Shown here: positions 35,737 through 44,562 of the stretch, piece after piece
Layout: each line of letters starts with the position of its first letter
Position numbering within the stretch: the stretch's first letter is position 1
NCBI RefSeq assembly: GCF_016125515.1
Contig: NZ_WGLO01000009.1
Coordinates: 62,001 to 126,000, forward strand
DNA from: Hyphomonas sp.
GTDB taxonomy: Bacteria; Pseudomonadota; Alphaproteobacteria; Caulobacterales; Hyphomonadaceae
Reading direction: 5' to 3'
DNA length: 64,000 bases
Position numbers and translations under genes: made by a program
Notes under the pieces: generated by a model
Database searches by the model: none
Seen by the model: the letters and a program-made list of their open reading frames with translations, nothing else
What the model was told of the DNA's origin: nothing

Positions 35737-36558
35737 ATGAAACTCGCCTTTTTCGGAGATGTCGTTGGCAAGCCCGGCCGCAGCGCGGTGCAGTCGCACC
35801 TGCCCGGCCTGAAGGCGCGCCTGCGGCTGGATTTCGTCGTGGTCAACGGCGAGAACGCGGCGGGCGGATTCGGCCTCACAAGTCAGATTGCGGAGGAGTT
35901 TTTCGCCGCCGGTGCCGATTGCCTGACGCTGGGCGACCATGCCTGGGACCAGCGCGAGGCGCTGACCTATATCGAGCGCGAGCCGCGCCTGCTGCGCCCG
36001 TTGAACTATCCCGCCCATGCCCGCGCGCCGGGGAAGGGGGCCCAGCTTTTCACACTGGCCGATGGCCGCCGAATCGGCGTCGTCCAGCTGCAGGGCAATG
36101 TGTTCATGCGCCAGTCGCTGACCTGCCCCTTCGCAGCGGCGGATCAGGCGCTCGACCAGATGCCGCTTGGCGCAGTGGCCGATGCAATCATTGTGGACAT
36201 GCATTGCGAGGCGACGTCCGAGAAGATGGCCATGGGACATCATTGCGATGGCCGCGCAAGCCTTGTGGTCGGCAGCCACACGCATGTGCCGACGGCGGAT
36301 ACGATGATCCTGACAGGCGGCACTGCCTACCAGACCGATGCCGGCATGTGCGGGGACTATGACTCGGTTATCGGCATGCAGAAGGAAGGCTCACTCTACC
36401 GCTTCCAGTCGCAGCTGCCCGGTGAGCGCTACCAGCCCGCACTTGGCGAAGGCACGCTTTGCGGCACCTATGTCGAGACCGACGACCGCACCGGCCTTGC
36501 AACCCGCATCGAGCCGATCCGTATGGGCGGGCGTCTGAGCACGCAGGTGCCTGCCTGA
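35737..36558 (+). CDS. YmdB-family metallophosphoesterase
   Basis: 273 residues, TIGR00282 family. Metal-binding motifs in order: FFGDVVGKPGR, VVNGENAAGG, TLGDHAWDQ, DMHCEATSEK, VGSHTHVPTADT and TGGTAYQTDAGMCGDYDSVIGM. Bacillus YmdB hydrolyses 2',3'-cyclic nucleotides and affects biofilm formation and motility. The alphaproteobacterial role is unknown. Full length, all ligands present. Start ATG 35737. Confidence 0.95.
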   Translation: MKLAFFGDVVGKPGRSAVQSHLPGLKARLRLDFVVVNGENAAGGFGLTSQIAEEFFAAGADCLTLGDHAWDQREALTYIEREPRLLRPLNYPAHARAPGKGAQLFTLADGRRIGVVQLQGNVFMRQSLTCPFAAADQALDQMPLGAVADAIIVDMHCEATSEKMAMGHHCDGRASLVVGSHTHVPTADTMILTGGTAYQTDAGMCGDYDSVIGMQKEGSLYRFQSQLPGERYQPALGEGTLCGTYVETDDRTGLATRIEPIRMGGRLSTQVPA

Positions 36559-36594
36559 TACGAGGATGATGGAGGTGACGGCGTTGGAGGAACC

Positions 36595-37680
36595 ATGTTG
36601 AAGCCACTCGTTCTCGCAATCTGTGGCGTTGTGCTGGGGGCTTGCGCGCATGTTTCCCAGCCTGGGGCGCTGGACGCAGCCGATCTCCTGATCACCTCGC
36701 AGATGGCAGAGCGCCACATTCCGGGCTTGTCGTTTGCGGTGTTGAAGAACGGCGTGATCGTCGACCAGCGATCTTACGGTATGGCGAACCTTGAGACAGG
36801 TACACCCGCGACCAACGATACGGTTTATGCGATTGGTTCAATCACGAAGTCGATGACCGCCATCACGGTGCTGCGCCTACAGGAAAAGGGCCTAGTCGCG
36901 TTGGATGAGCCAGTATCGACCTATGTCGCGGACTTGCCGGACGCCTGGCGCGGCATCTCACTTCGCCAGCTTTTGTCGAACGTCTCCGGTATTCCGGACT
37001 TCATCGACAATCCTTGTGCCCATGAACAGACGGCAGCATACAAGTCCAGCGACGCACTAAAAGAGGCTGCCTGTCTTCCGCTGAATTTCGAGCCGGGCGA
37101 GCGATTCGAATATACGAACACAAACTTCGTGCTTCTCAGCGTCGTTATCGAACAGGTCACTGAACGGCGCCTGGGCGAGGTGCTTTCCTCCGAGATTTTC
37201 GAGCCGCTGGGCATGTCGCATACCGGCATGCTCGACTACGTTTCTATCATTCCTCAGCGGGCGGATGGATACTTTTGGACCGAAAATGGTCTTCTCAATT
37301 CTGAGCCGATGGAACTCGAAGTCGAGGCTGGTGCGGGCGCCGTTCTGTCGACCACCGGCGATCTGATCAAATACATCTCCGCCATCGAGCGGCGCGATCT
37401 TCTTTCGGCGGAAAGTTGGGACAGTGCTTTCATCACCTATCCTGTGCGCGAAGGTGTCACGCCATATGCGCTTGGCTTTGGTGTAACACCCTATAACAAA
37501 CACCGGCGCGTCGGTCATAGCGGCTCGGCTGTCGGGTTCGCTACCGCCTTCAGCTATTTTCCGGACGACCGCCTCGGCATCGTTGTTCTGTCCAATGGGT
37601 ATGAGGAACCTCACGGCCGATCCGTGTCTGGGCTGGCGAACGAAATTGCCGCATTCTACTTTTCTTTGCCCGAAAACTAG
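36595..37680 (+). CDS. Beta-lactamase-fold serine hydrolase, lipoprotein
   Basis: 361 residues, class C beta-lactamase/esterase (S12) fold. A lipobox cysteine lies in VVLGAC. The active-site motifs are intact: SITK with Ser82 and Lys85, YTN at 173-175 and GHSG with His308. It may be an esterase, a D-aminopeptidase or a penicillin-binding-like enzyme. Codons use many more A/T third bases than the neighbours, suggesting a more recent arrival. The last four bases overlap the convergent CoA-transferase gene in CTAG. Confidence 0.87.
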   Translation: MLKPLVLAICGVVLGACAHVSQPGALDAADLLITSQMAERHIPGLSFAVLKNGVIVDQRSYGMANLETGTPATNDTVYAIGSITKSMTAITVLRLQEKGLVALDEPVSTYVADLPDAWRGISLRQLLSNVSGIPDFIDNPCAHEQTAAYKSSDALKEAACLPLNFEPGERFEYTNTNFVLLSVVIEQVTERRLGEVLSSEIFEPLGMSHTGMLDYVSIIPQRADGYFWTENGLLNSEPMELEVEAGAGAVLSTTGDLIKYISAIERRDLLSAESWDSAFITYPVREGVTPYALGFGVTPYNKHRRVGHSGSAVGFATAFSYFPDDRLGIVVLSNGYEEPHGRSVSGLANEIAAFYFSLPEN

Positions 37681-38930
37681 AGGGTTTGGCGCATGTCTTC
37701 CCATGCTTGCTTCAGTGCGGGGCGATGGACCGGATCGGCAATCGAGATCAGGGCGGCGGCGCGGGCGTCGACGTCCAGGCCGCGCAGGCGAGCGGCGCCG
37801 TGTTCGGTGATGACGATGTCCATGTCGGCGCGGGTGACCGTGACGGCACCTTCGGACAAGCGCGGCACGATACGGCTGACCGTTCCACCCGCAGCTGTGG
37901 ACACCAGCGCGGTGATGCCGAGGCCGCCTTCGGAGGCGCGCGCACCGCGCAGGAAGTCGGTGAGACCGCCGGTGCCGGAGACCTGCCGTCCCCGGATGAA
38001 TTCGGCATTCGCCTGACCGAGGAGGTCCACTTCAAGAACGGAGTTGATGGCCGCAAAGCGGGGCAGGGCCGCAAGGCGGGCGAGCGCGTGGGTTTCGTTG
38101 ACCGGCCGGAAACGGACGCGCGGTTCCCGTGCGAGACGGTCATAGAGGGCTGCCGTGCCCACCGCGACGCCCGTCGTCACCTGAAGATCCGGATCGGCAT
38201 CGAGCAGGCCGATCACCGGATCGGAAACGATGCCGGAATAGATCGACAGGCCCTTGCGTCCGGCAAGCTCGGTGAGGATGGCCTGCTGCACATTGCCGAT
38301 GCCGAATTGCAAAGCCGCGCCGTCCGGCAGGAGCGCCGCAATGTGGCGCGCGATGTCGGCGAAGGCCGGAGCAAGCGGCGCGGGCGGCACGCTGACGAGC
38401 GCGCGGGCCTCTTCGGCCACAAGGGCGAAGCGCGAGAGCGGCGCTTTCGGGCTGTGCGGCGGCGCGGGCATCATCGGATTGATCAGCGCAAGGACAGGCA
38501 CGTCCCGCCGCGACAGGATCAGCGGCCCGAAATCCGGGCTGACGCCTAGGCTGACCTGGCCGTCCTCGTCCGGCGGCGAGACCAGCATCAGCGCGCCGTC
38601 GAGCGGCGTGCGGGCGAGCCAGTCCCAGGACTGCGAATAGCTGAGCGGCAGGATGCGCGTGCGGCCGGCTTCGAAGCTGGCGCGCCAGGCCGGTGGCAGG
38701 AAGGTCGTCTCGGCTCCCGCTTCGGGATGCAGGCCCGCCCAGTCGGTCTGGTTGAGGCCGGGCACCCATTGGCCGACAAAGGTGAGGCCGGCGGCGAGTT
38801 CGGGCTCTGCGCGGAAGGCTTCGACGAAGCCGAGCGGCTCGCCGCTGCAGCCACCGGCATAGAGGCGCGCGCGTGCGGGCAGGCGGCTGCGGAAGGCGCG
38901 CAGCGCTTCGGCCGGGGAGAGGAGCGTCAT
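37677..38930 (-). CDS. Acetyl-CoA hydrolase/CoA-transferase family protein
   Basis: 417 residues with the two Rossmann-like CoA-transferase halves. Recognisable strings: ARLYAGGCSGEPLGFVEAF at the start, LQFGIGNVQQAILTELAGRKGLSIYSGIVSDPVIGL and GQANAEFIRGRQVSGTGGLTDFLRGA, where the last is the family's GxGGxxDF signature. It transfers or hydrolyses CoA from a short acyl group; specificity is unknown. Translationally coupled to the upstream crotonase gene by ATGA. Confidence 0.85.
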   Translation of the reverse strand: MTLLSPAEALRAFRSRLPARARLYAGGCSGEPLGFVEAFRAEPELAAGLTFVGQWVPGLNQTDWAGLHPEAGAETTFLPPAWRASFEAGRTRILPLSYSQSWDWLARTPLDGALMLVSPPDEDGQVSLGVSPDFGPLILSRRDVPVLALINPMMPAPPHSPKAPLSRFALVAEEARALVSVPPAPLAPAFADIARHIAALLPDGAALQFGIGNVQQAILTELAGRKGLSIYSGIVSDPVIGLLDADPDLQVTTGVAVGTAALYDRLAREPRVRFRPVNETHALARLAALPRFAAINSVLEVDLLGQANAEFIRGRQVSGTGGLTDFLRGARASEGGLGITALVSTAAGGTVSRIVPRLSEGAVTVTRADMDIVITEHGAARLRGLDVDARAAALISIADPVHRPALKQAWEDMRQTL

Positions 38931-39709
38931 TTCACCTTCCAGTCCGGCCGGCGTTTCGACAGGAAGGCATCGACGCCCTCGGCAAAGTCCGGATTGGCGA
39001 AGCCTTCCAGGAACAGTTCCGCGGCGGCGTTGGATCCTGCACCGGCACCATTGCGGAAACCGCGCAGCATTTTTTTGGTGGCGCGCACCGACCATTGCGA
39101 GACCGAACAGATCTCCCGAGCGAGTTCCCGGGCCGCCGTCAGGATGGACGGCGCGTCGACCACTTCGTCGATGAGGCGCATGTTGAGGGCGTCGGCGGCG
39201 GAGAAGATGCGCCCGGTATAGAGCAGGCGCTTGGCTGTGGCGGCGCCGACCAGGTCGGCGAGGCGCTGCATGTCTTCGGGTGGATAAACGAGGCCGAGCT
39301 TGGCGGGCGTGATTCCGAACGAGGCGGCCGCATTGGCCATACGCAGGTCACAGGCGACCGCAAGGCTGACTCCGCCGCCGACGCAGGCGCCCTCGATGGC
39401 CGCGATAACGGGCTTGGGGCTGTCTTCGAGCGCAGACAGCGCGCGGGCGATGGTGGCGCCCGAATGGCGGGCGGCGACTTCGGTGCCGTAGATGACCGGG
39501 AACTCGGAAATATCGGCGCCGGCCGCAAAAACCCCGCCGCCTCCGCCATGCAGAATGATGACTTTCACGTCCGGATGGGCATTCGCCTCGGCGATCAGGC
39601 CCGGCAGCATGGCCCACATGTCGAGGGACAGGGCATTGCGCCGCTGGGGTTGGTCCAGGATCAATTCGGCCAGCGGCGGCGTGATTTCGAGGCGGATGGT
39701 CTGGCTCAA
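38927..39709 (-). CDS. Crotonase-superfamily protein lacking both hydratase glutamates
   Basis: 260 residues with a clear crotonase fold: QPQRRNALSLDMW, the oxyanion hole GGVFAAGADISEF and EGACVGGGVSLAVACDLRMA. In enoyl-CoA hydratase the second region reads GGG-C-E-L-A and the following one PE-x-x-LG, giving the two catalytic Glu; here they read GGGVSLA and TPAKLGL, so neither Glu is present. It is therefore probably not a hydratase but another crotonase-type enzyme (thioesterase, isomerase, decarboxylase or decyclase). Paired with a CoA-transferase. Confidence 0.85.
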   Translation of the reverse strand: MSQTIRLEITPPLAELILDQPQRRNALSLDMWAMLPGLIAEANAHPDVKVIILHGGGGGVFAAGADISEFPVIYGTEVAARHSGATIARALSALEDSPKPVIAAIEGACVGGGVSLAVACDLRMANAAASFGITPAKLGLVYPPEDMQRLADLVGAATAKRLLYTGRIFSAADALNMRLIDEVVDAPSILTAARELAREICSVSQWSVRATKKMLRGFRNGAGAGSNAAAELFLEGFANPDFAEGVDAFLSKRRPDWKVK

Positions 39710-39757
39710 TCGGTGCTCCTGAGGGTAATCGCCTTTACGGACAGGCGTATCAGAGGG

Positions 39758-39785
39758 TTGGACATGGGCGCCGCCTCGTCATAAT
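39758..39785 (+). promoter_or_regulatory. Possible promoter of the protease cassette
   Basis: TTGGAC (39758) and CATAAT (39780) are spaced by 16 bases, a loose match to a housekeeping sigma promoter, 64 bases upstream of the subtilase start. The -35 match is weak. Confidence 0.3.
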
Positions 39786-39848
39786 CTGATCACAGCGTTA
39801 ACCTATGGGGCTGGGGCGTTCATTGGCAATCGCATGGGGATATCCAAC

Positions 39849-42161
39849 ATGTTGAAACGACTGACAGACCGGCCGGCTCGCCGGATTATCCTGTCTGCCC
39901 TGGCTGGGACAGTCCTGCTTGCGGGATGTGACCAGATCGGCGAGCGGATCGACCGCGCGAAGGAGATTGCTGAGACTTCGGCGGGCCAGATCAGCGGCGA
40001 GACCGTGGTGGACGAGAGCCAGCACAATCTGGAAGTCGCCTCGGTCGAAGACCGCGCGCTGGCGGGCACGGTCATGGTGGAATTCGCCATCGACGACGAG
40101 GAACGGCCCCTGTTTGCGATCGGCTCGATCATCGCCAAGCCGAAGGACATTCCCGAGATGGAGTCGCTCGCGGTTTCCGACACCGAGCTGACACCCGAGG
40201 AACTCGAATACTTCGAGGAAGAATATTATTACGAGGAAACCCCGGAGTCCGGCGCCACAGACGGGCTGGAATCTGTGCCGGCGCCCGCGCCGGAGGAGGC
40301 CCAATCGCGCGCGCCTGCGGGCGGCGTCGTAACCGCCGAACAGGTACTGCCGAAAATCACCATCGATCCGCGCGCCGTGTCGAAGACCGAGCGTGACGTC
40401 GCGCAGGCGACGCAGGACGTTGACAAGATGGTGACCGAGGAGCCGGTTCTGTCGCGGCGCCTCAAACGGATGACGTCTGAAGAGTTCAAGGCGCTGCCGG
40501 TCGAGGAGAAGGCGGAGATCCGCAAGCTCGCGCGCCGGGCGCCCGTGGACCGCGTGGCGGTGAAAAAGCAGCTCGATGCCAACGGTGTCATGCTGGAGAC
40601 GATGTCGAAGTACAAGATAGGCGGCGAAGTGGCGCTCTCGCGTGAGGGCCAGATGGTGATCCAGATTGGCGCTGATGGCGCGAGCCCGACCCAGTACCGG
40701 GGCGCCGGCACGGCGGCAGGGGATTTCCTCGTGCGCGCCGATCAGGCGGAGTGCCCGGAGAGCATGCAGCCCGAACAGGTCGGCGACGACCTGGCGCTGG
40801 CGACCGCCTGTGTGGTGCGTGACCTGCGCGCCTCCGGACAGTTCGAATATGTCGAGCCGGACTATATCTTCCAGAACCAGTTCGTGCGCCGCCCGAAGAC
40901 GACTCCGCCAAAAACCGAAACGGGCACAGCAACGACCGGTTCAGGCAGCGGAACGTCTACGCCGACGCCAACGACCGCCAGCTTCGATCCCAACGATCCG
41001 CTCTGGTCCCTGCAATGGGACCTGCGTGACCGCGGCACTTCCGACGGTCGCTCGGCCGGCGGGGCTGGGTTCGAGACGTTCTGGAAGCGCCAGGGCACGG
41101 CCGGCTCGCGCAGCGTGGTCGTGGCCGTGGTCGATACCGGGCTGCAGATGAGCCATCCCGACATCGCCGGTTCGCCGAACATCATGCCCGGCTGGGACAT
41201 GGTCTCCGATCCGCGGATGGGCAATGACGGCGATGGCCGCGACAGCGACGCCAACGATCCCGGCGACATGTGCGACCCGACCAAACCGAACGCCGCCGAC
41301 AGCTTCCATGGCACTCACGTTGCCGGCACGGTCGGAGCGGCGGGCACGAACAATGGGGCCGGCGTGGCGGGCGGTGCCTGGAATGTGCGCATCGTCCCGG
41401 TTCGCGCGCTCGGCAAATGCGGCGGGCGCTTGTCGGACATCAACGATGCGATCCGCTGGGCCGCCGGCATCATTCCGGCTGAAGGCCCGGACAATTCGGA
41501 AGTCTGGAACGAGAACCCGGCCGACGTCATCAACCTGTCGATCGGCCTTCTGGGGTCTTGCCCAGCCTCGCTGCAGGACGCCATCGATTCCGCCACGGAA
41601 CATGGCGCGATTGTCGTGTCGGCGGCAGGCAATGCACGGATGTCGACCAGTCTCTACGCGCCGGCCGGATGCCGGGGGGTCGTGACCGTGGCGGCGAGTG
41701 ATGCGCGCGGACAGCTGACACCGTATTCGAATTACGGACCGGAGGTGAGCTTGCTGGCCCCCGGCGGTGACTTGACCCGGGATGACAATGGCGACGGCAA
41801 GCCGGACGGCGTGCTGTCCACCAAAGCCGCGACCAATTGCTACGATCCGGTCACCGGAGAAAGCGTGGAGAACTGCTACTATGCCTTCGAACAGGGCACC
41901 AGCATGGCCGCCCCGCACGTCTCGGCTGCGCTCGCCTTGCTCAAGGCACGCTCGCCCACAGCCAACAGGGACGAGCTGGTCGCCACGCTGCAATCCGCGC
42001 TCGATCCGAGGCAGGCCTTGCAATGTTCGGGGCTCTGCAGCCAGTATCCTGGAACAACGCCGTTGCCTGACAATCCCGACATGTGCGCCCGCCCGTGCGG
42101 GGCCGGTCTCTTGAACCTTTCCAACATACCTGCCCTTCAGACGGGCGGCGGAGGACGCTGA
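39849..42161 (+). CDS. Lipoprotein subtilase (S8 serine peptidase)
   Basis: 770 residues. Lipoprotein signal with lipobox LLAGC (~27). A long N-terminal pro-region (~28-345) is acidic and ends in a propeptide-like strand EYVEPDYIF. The S8 catalytic domain (~380-740) is complete: Asp429 in VVAVVDTGLQ, His487 in HGTHVAG, oxyanion Asn in VVSAAGN and Ser685 in GTSMAAPH. Asp-rich loops (NDGDGRDSDANDPGD, DDNGDGKPDG) likely bind calcium, and several Cys pairs suggest disulphides. It is probably exported and membrane-bound. ATG 39849 follows GGGGA; ATG 39834 is in frame. First gene of a four-gene unit. Confidence 0.9.
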   Translation: MLKRLTDRPARRIILSALAGTVLLAGCDQIGERIDRAKEIAETSAGQISGETVVDESQHNLEVASVEDRALAGTVMVEFAIDDEERPLFAIGSIIAKPKDIPEMESLAVSDTELTPEELEYFEEEYYYEETPESGATDGLESVPAPAPEEAQSRAPAGGVVTAEQVLPKITIDPRAVSKTERDVAQATQDVDKMVTEEPVLSRRLKRMTSEEFKALPVEEKAEIRKLARRAPVDRVAVKKQLDANGVMLETMSKYKIGGEVALSREGQMVIQIGADGASPTQYRGAGTAAGDFLVRADQAECPESMQPEQVGDDLALATACVVRDLRASGQFEYVEPDYIFQNQFVRRPKTTPPKTETGTATTGSGSGTSTPTPTTASFDPNDPLWSLQWDLRDRGTSDGRSAGGAGFETFWKRQGTAGSRSVVVAVVDTGLQMSHPDIAGSPNIMPGWDMVSDPRMGNDGDGRDSDANDPGDMCDPTKPNAADSFHGTHVAGTVGAAGTNNGAGVAGGAWNVRIVPVRALGKCGGRLSDINDAIRWAAGIIPAEGPDNSEVWNENPADVINLSIGLLGSCPASLQDAIDSATEHGAIVVSAAGNARMSTSLYAPAGCRGVVTVAASDARGQLTPYSNYGPEVSLLAPGGDLTRDDNGDGKPDGVLSTKAATNCYDPVTGESVENCYYAFEQGTSMAAPHVSAALALLKARSPTANRDELVATLQSALDPRQALQCSGLCSQYPGTTPLPDNPDMCARPCGAGLLNLSNIPALQTGGGGR

Positions 42162-42162
42162 C

Positions 42163-42801
42163 ATGAGTCAAAGCCGCGCGCCCTTGCATCTGGGAGGCCC
42201 CCTCGGCGCATTGGGGCTGGGATGCGTGGGTGGCGCGGTGGCGCTGGCCGTCGCGGCGATCAATTCCGATCCCGCGCGGCCTGCGGCGAAGGCCAGCAGC
42301 GAACAGGGCCCGGTACTGACAGTCGACATCCAGTCACCGCCCGCTTCGCCGGACCGGCCGGTCCTTCAGGATCCGGAACTGGGTGGCGGAATGTCCGGCA
42401 TGGAGGCGGTGATTCCGGTGGTCGAGATCGCGCAGGCGGGTGGCGATCCGCCTGCCGCGTCGGAGCGTCCCGCCCGCGCCGAAGGCACCGAGGTGCAGTT
42501 CATTGTGCGCCTGAAGGGCGCGCCCGAGATCGATACGATCACGCGCAATTTCAAACGCGACCCCGCCGCCGCGCAAACAGCCTGGCAGGACCTGACCGCG
42601 CGCGTGCCGGCCCTGGCCGACTTCACGCTCGTCGGTGCCAGTTATTCCGGCGAGATCAAGCTCGCCTACATGATGCCGCCAGGCGCGCCGGCCGCCCCGG
42701 AAGACATCCGCGCGGTTCAGGACCGCCTCCTGAAGATCGAAGGCGTTGCTTACGCCGATCCAGATTACGTAGCCCATCCCGGAAAGGACCCGGTTCAATG
42801 A
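42163..42801 (+). CDS. Membrane-anchored protein with subtilase-propeptide-like domain
   Basis: 212 residues. One N-terminal hydrophobic helix (LGALGLGCVGGAVALAVAAI) is followed by a Pro-rich linker (~45-95) and a ~105-residue domain (~108-212). That domain begins EVQFIVRLKG and ends EGVAYADPDYVAHP. The ending closely parallels the subtilase's own propeptide end, EYVEPDYIF, and inhibitor_I9 domains in general. I infer a free-standing propeptide that could chaperone or inhibit the adjacent protease. It starts one base after the subtilase stop and overlaps the next gene by four bases. Confidence 0.8.
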   Translation: MSQSRAPLHLGGPLGALGLGCVGGAVALAVAAINSDPARPAAKASSEQGPVLTVDIQSPPASPDRPVLQDPELGGGMSGMEAVIPVVEIAQAGGDPPAASERPARAEGTEVQFIVRLKGAPEIDTITRNFKRDPAAAQTAWQDLTARVPALADFTLVGASYSGEIKLAYMMPPGAPAAPEDIRAVQDRLLKIEGVAYADPDYVAHPGKDPVQ

Positions 42802-43439
42802 TCCGTTCCCTGATTATATCAGGCGCTCTTGCGGGCGCCCTCAGCCTGACGGCCTGCGAGCGCCTGTTCGAGAAGACCGGCGACCCGGTCGAGACTGCAG
42901 CCGTGGACGAGGTGTCAGGCGAAGATACCGTATCGCCCGCCAGCGCCGATCTGCCGGTGCGCCCGGAAGCGGCCGCAGCCGGGGCAACCATCGACTGGGA
43001 GGCCGCGCGACGAGATCTTGCCGCGCGCACATCGGACGATCTTGAGGGCAGCTTCCAGGTCCAGTCCGGCGAAGTGGCACCGCCCGTGCCGGTCTTCCTG
43101 CCTTCGGGACCGGTCGCGGTCCAGTCCGGCGAAGTTGCGATCCGTTTCCAGCCGACCGATGATGGCTATTACGCCTGGTTCCCGGGCGATGCCTACGACA
43201 TCATCGTCAACGGCACGAACGTGGTGATCACCGAGCCGGGCCAGACGGTTGCGCCGCGCACGGAGAATTTCATCTTCGCGCCGACGACGACCGGCGCACA
43301 GGTTTCGTTCTCGCGCTACGGGGCGGACTATCTCGTCGAGTTCGAGTGCAAGGAACTGGTGAACGGCATGCCTGAATGCATCACCGAGGATGAAGCGGTC
43401 GCCTTCGCACGCGACCTGGCGATCTCAGGAACACGCTGA
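42798..43439 (+). CDS. Small lipoprotein of the protease cassette
   Basis: 213 residues. Lipoprotein signal with lipobox SLTAC (~20), then an acidic linker. The C-terminal domain (~85-200) is beta-rich (VAVQSGEVAIRFQPTDDGYYAWFPGDAYDIIVNGTNVVI) with two Cys near the end (EFECKELVNGMPECI). The string VQSGEVA occurs twice, twenty residues apart. No known family recognised. Overlaps of four bases upstream and one base downstream show it is translated with its neighbours. Confidence 0.85.
   Translation: MIRSLIISGALAGALSLTACERLFEKTGDPVETAAVDEVSGEDTVSPASADLPVRPEAAAAGATIDWEAARRDLAARTSDDLEGSFQVQSGEVAPPVPVFLPSGPVAVQSGEVAIRFQPTDDGYYAWFPGDAYDIIVNGTNVVITEPGQTVAPRTENFIFAPTTTGAQVSFSRYGADYLVEFECKELVNGMPECITEDEAVAFARDLAISGTR
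43059..43136 (+). repeat. 18-base direct repeat inside the 42798 lipoprotein gene
   Basis: The identical 18 bases at 43059-43076 and 43119-43136 are in the same frame, exactly 60 bases apart. They encode VQSGEV twice. It looks like a partial tandem duplication of a beta-strand element. Confidence 0.75.
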
Positions 43440-44557
43440 TGCGACACGTACTGACCGCAGCGGCGGCCGCGCTTTTCCTGACCACCCTTGCGGCCTGCGA
43501 CTTCGTACGCTTCCCCGGCGATGGTGGGCCGCCGCCCGAGACACCGGATGCCGGCCCGGCGATCCCGCCCGGCGCGCCAGGTCCGCCGCCGCCGGATGTC
43601 GATGATTCCGAACTGGATACGCCCGTCGAAACTCCGGAAGACGACACGCCGGCCGATACCGGAACGGATCCGTCTACGGATGGAACGACCACCGATCCGG
43701 TCGACGCAACGACCGATCCGGACACGCCGCCCGCCGAAGTACCTGTCGATACGACGCCGCCGGTGGACACGACACCCGACACGACCGAGCCGGACACGCC
43801 TGCGACCGATCCGGTCCCGGTTGAGCCGGTATTCAGCTATTACGCGCCGGGTGTGCTGCTGGCCGGATCCGGCGGCGGGTTCAGCGACCAGGTCGTGCAT
43901 GCGCCGGATATGGTCTTCCCGATCAAATCCGCCCCCACCGTCCTTCAGTCCCAGGTGTTCAGCTTCGGCGGCGGTGTTGCCGGCGGTGACCAATGTGACG
44001 CGCGCAACTTCGCCGCCGCCTGGCGGGACAATTTCTGCGAAACGCGCACGGCCAACCGTACGACGCCCTTCTGCCCGGTGGCCAAGATTCACCAGGGCCA
44101 GGACATCCGCGTCGGCACCGCTGACGATTGCAAGGAGCTGCGCCGACAGTCGCCAGCCGAACGCGGCCTGCATGAAGTGGTTGCGGTCGAGGACGGGGTG
44201 ATCTCGTCAATCGGTACGTACACGGTCAAACTGCGCGGCGATGGTCGGATCTACAATTACATGCACATGAACATGAACCGGCTGGCCGTCACGGCGGGGC
44301 AGCAGGTGAAGGCGGGCGACCTGCTCGGCTATGTGTCGAACGATTTCGGCGGAACGGCGACGACCATCCACCTGCACTTCGAGATCCTGCAGAACACGGC
44401 CGAACATGGCTGGGTGCATGTGCCGCCCTACCTCTCGCTGGTCGCGGCCTATGAGCGACGCGAGAACGGACCCGGCGAATTGCTGGAGTCGCAGGTCGGC
44501 GTCGCCTCGGTCGAGGAAGCGTTCGTCATCCCCGAGGGGATGGAAATCATCGAGTAG
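43439..44557 (+). CDS. M23-family metallopeptidase lipoprotein
   Basis: 372 residues. Lipobox LAAC (~20). A low-complexity linker (~30-130) of Asp, Thr and Pro (DTPVETPEDDTPADTGTD…) is long enough to cross the periplasm. The LytM/M23 domain (~170-335) has all zinc ligands: His218 and Asp222 in HQGQD, and His311 and His313 in HLHFE. M23 enzymes cut peptidoglycan cross-bridges. The ATG shares one base with the upstream stop (TGATG). Last gene of the cassette; a strong palindrome follows. Confidence 0.92.
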   Translation: MRHVLTAAAAALFLTTLAACDFVRFPGDGGPPPETPDAGPAIPPGAPGPPPPDVDDSELDTPVETPEDDTPADTGTDPSTDGTTTDPVDATTDPDTPPAEVPVDTTPPVDTTPDTTEPDTPATDPVPVEPVFSYYAPGVLLAGSGGGFSDQVVHAPDMVFPIKSAPTVLQSQVFSFGGGVAGGDQCDARNFAAAWRDNFCETRTANRTTPFCPVAKIHQGQDIRVGTADDCKELRRQSPAERGLHEVVAVEDGVISSIGTYTVKLRGDGRIYNYMHMNMNRLAVTAGQQVKAGDLLGYVSNDFGGTATTIHLHFEILQNTAEHGWVHVPPYLSLVAAYERRENGPGELLESQVGVASVEEAFVIPEGMEIIE

Positions 44558-44562
44558 GATGG

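Noticed and set aside
42222-42797. Alternative frame continuing upstream of the 42798 lipoprotein
   Set aside because: Its translation is Arg/Gly-rich shadow; the signal peptide starts exactly at ATG 42798, which overlaps the preceding stop.
43560-43830. Repetitive Asp/Thr/Pro coding stretch considered as a repeat array or CRISPR
   Set aside because: Repeats are irregular and in-frame; they form the linker of the M23 lipoprotein.
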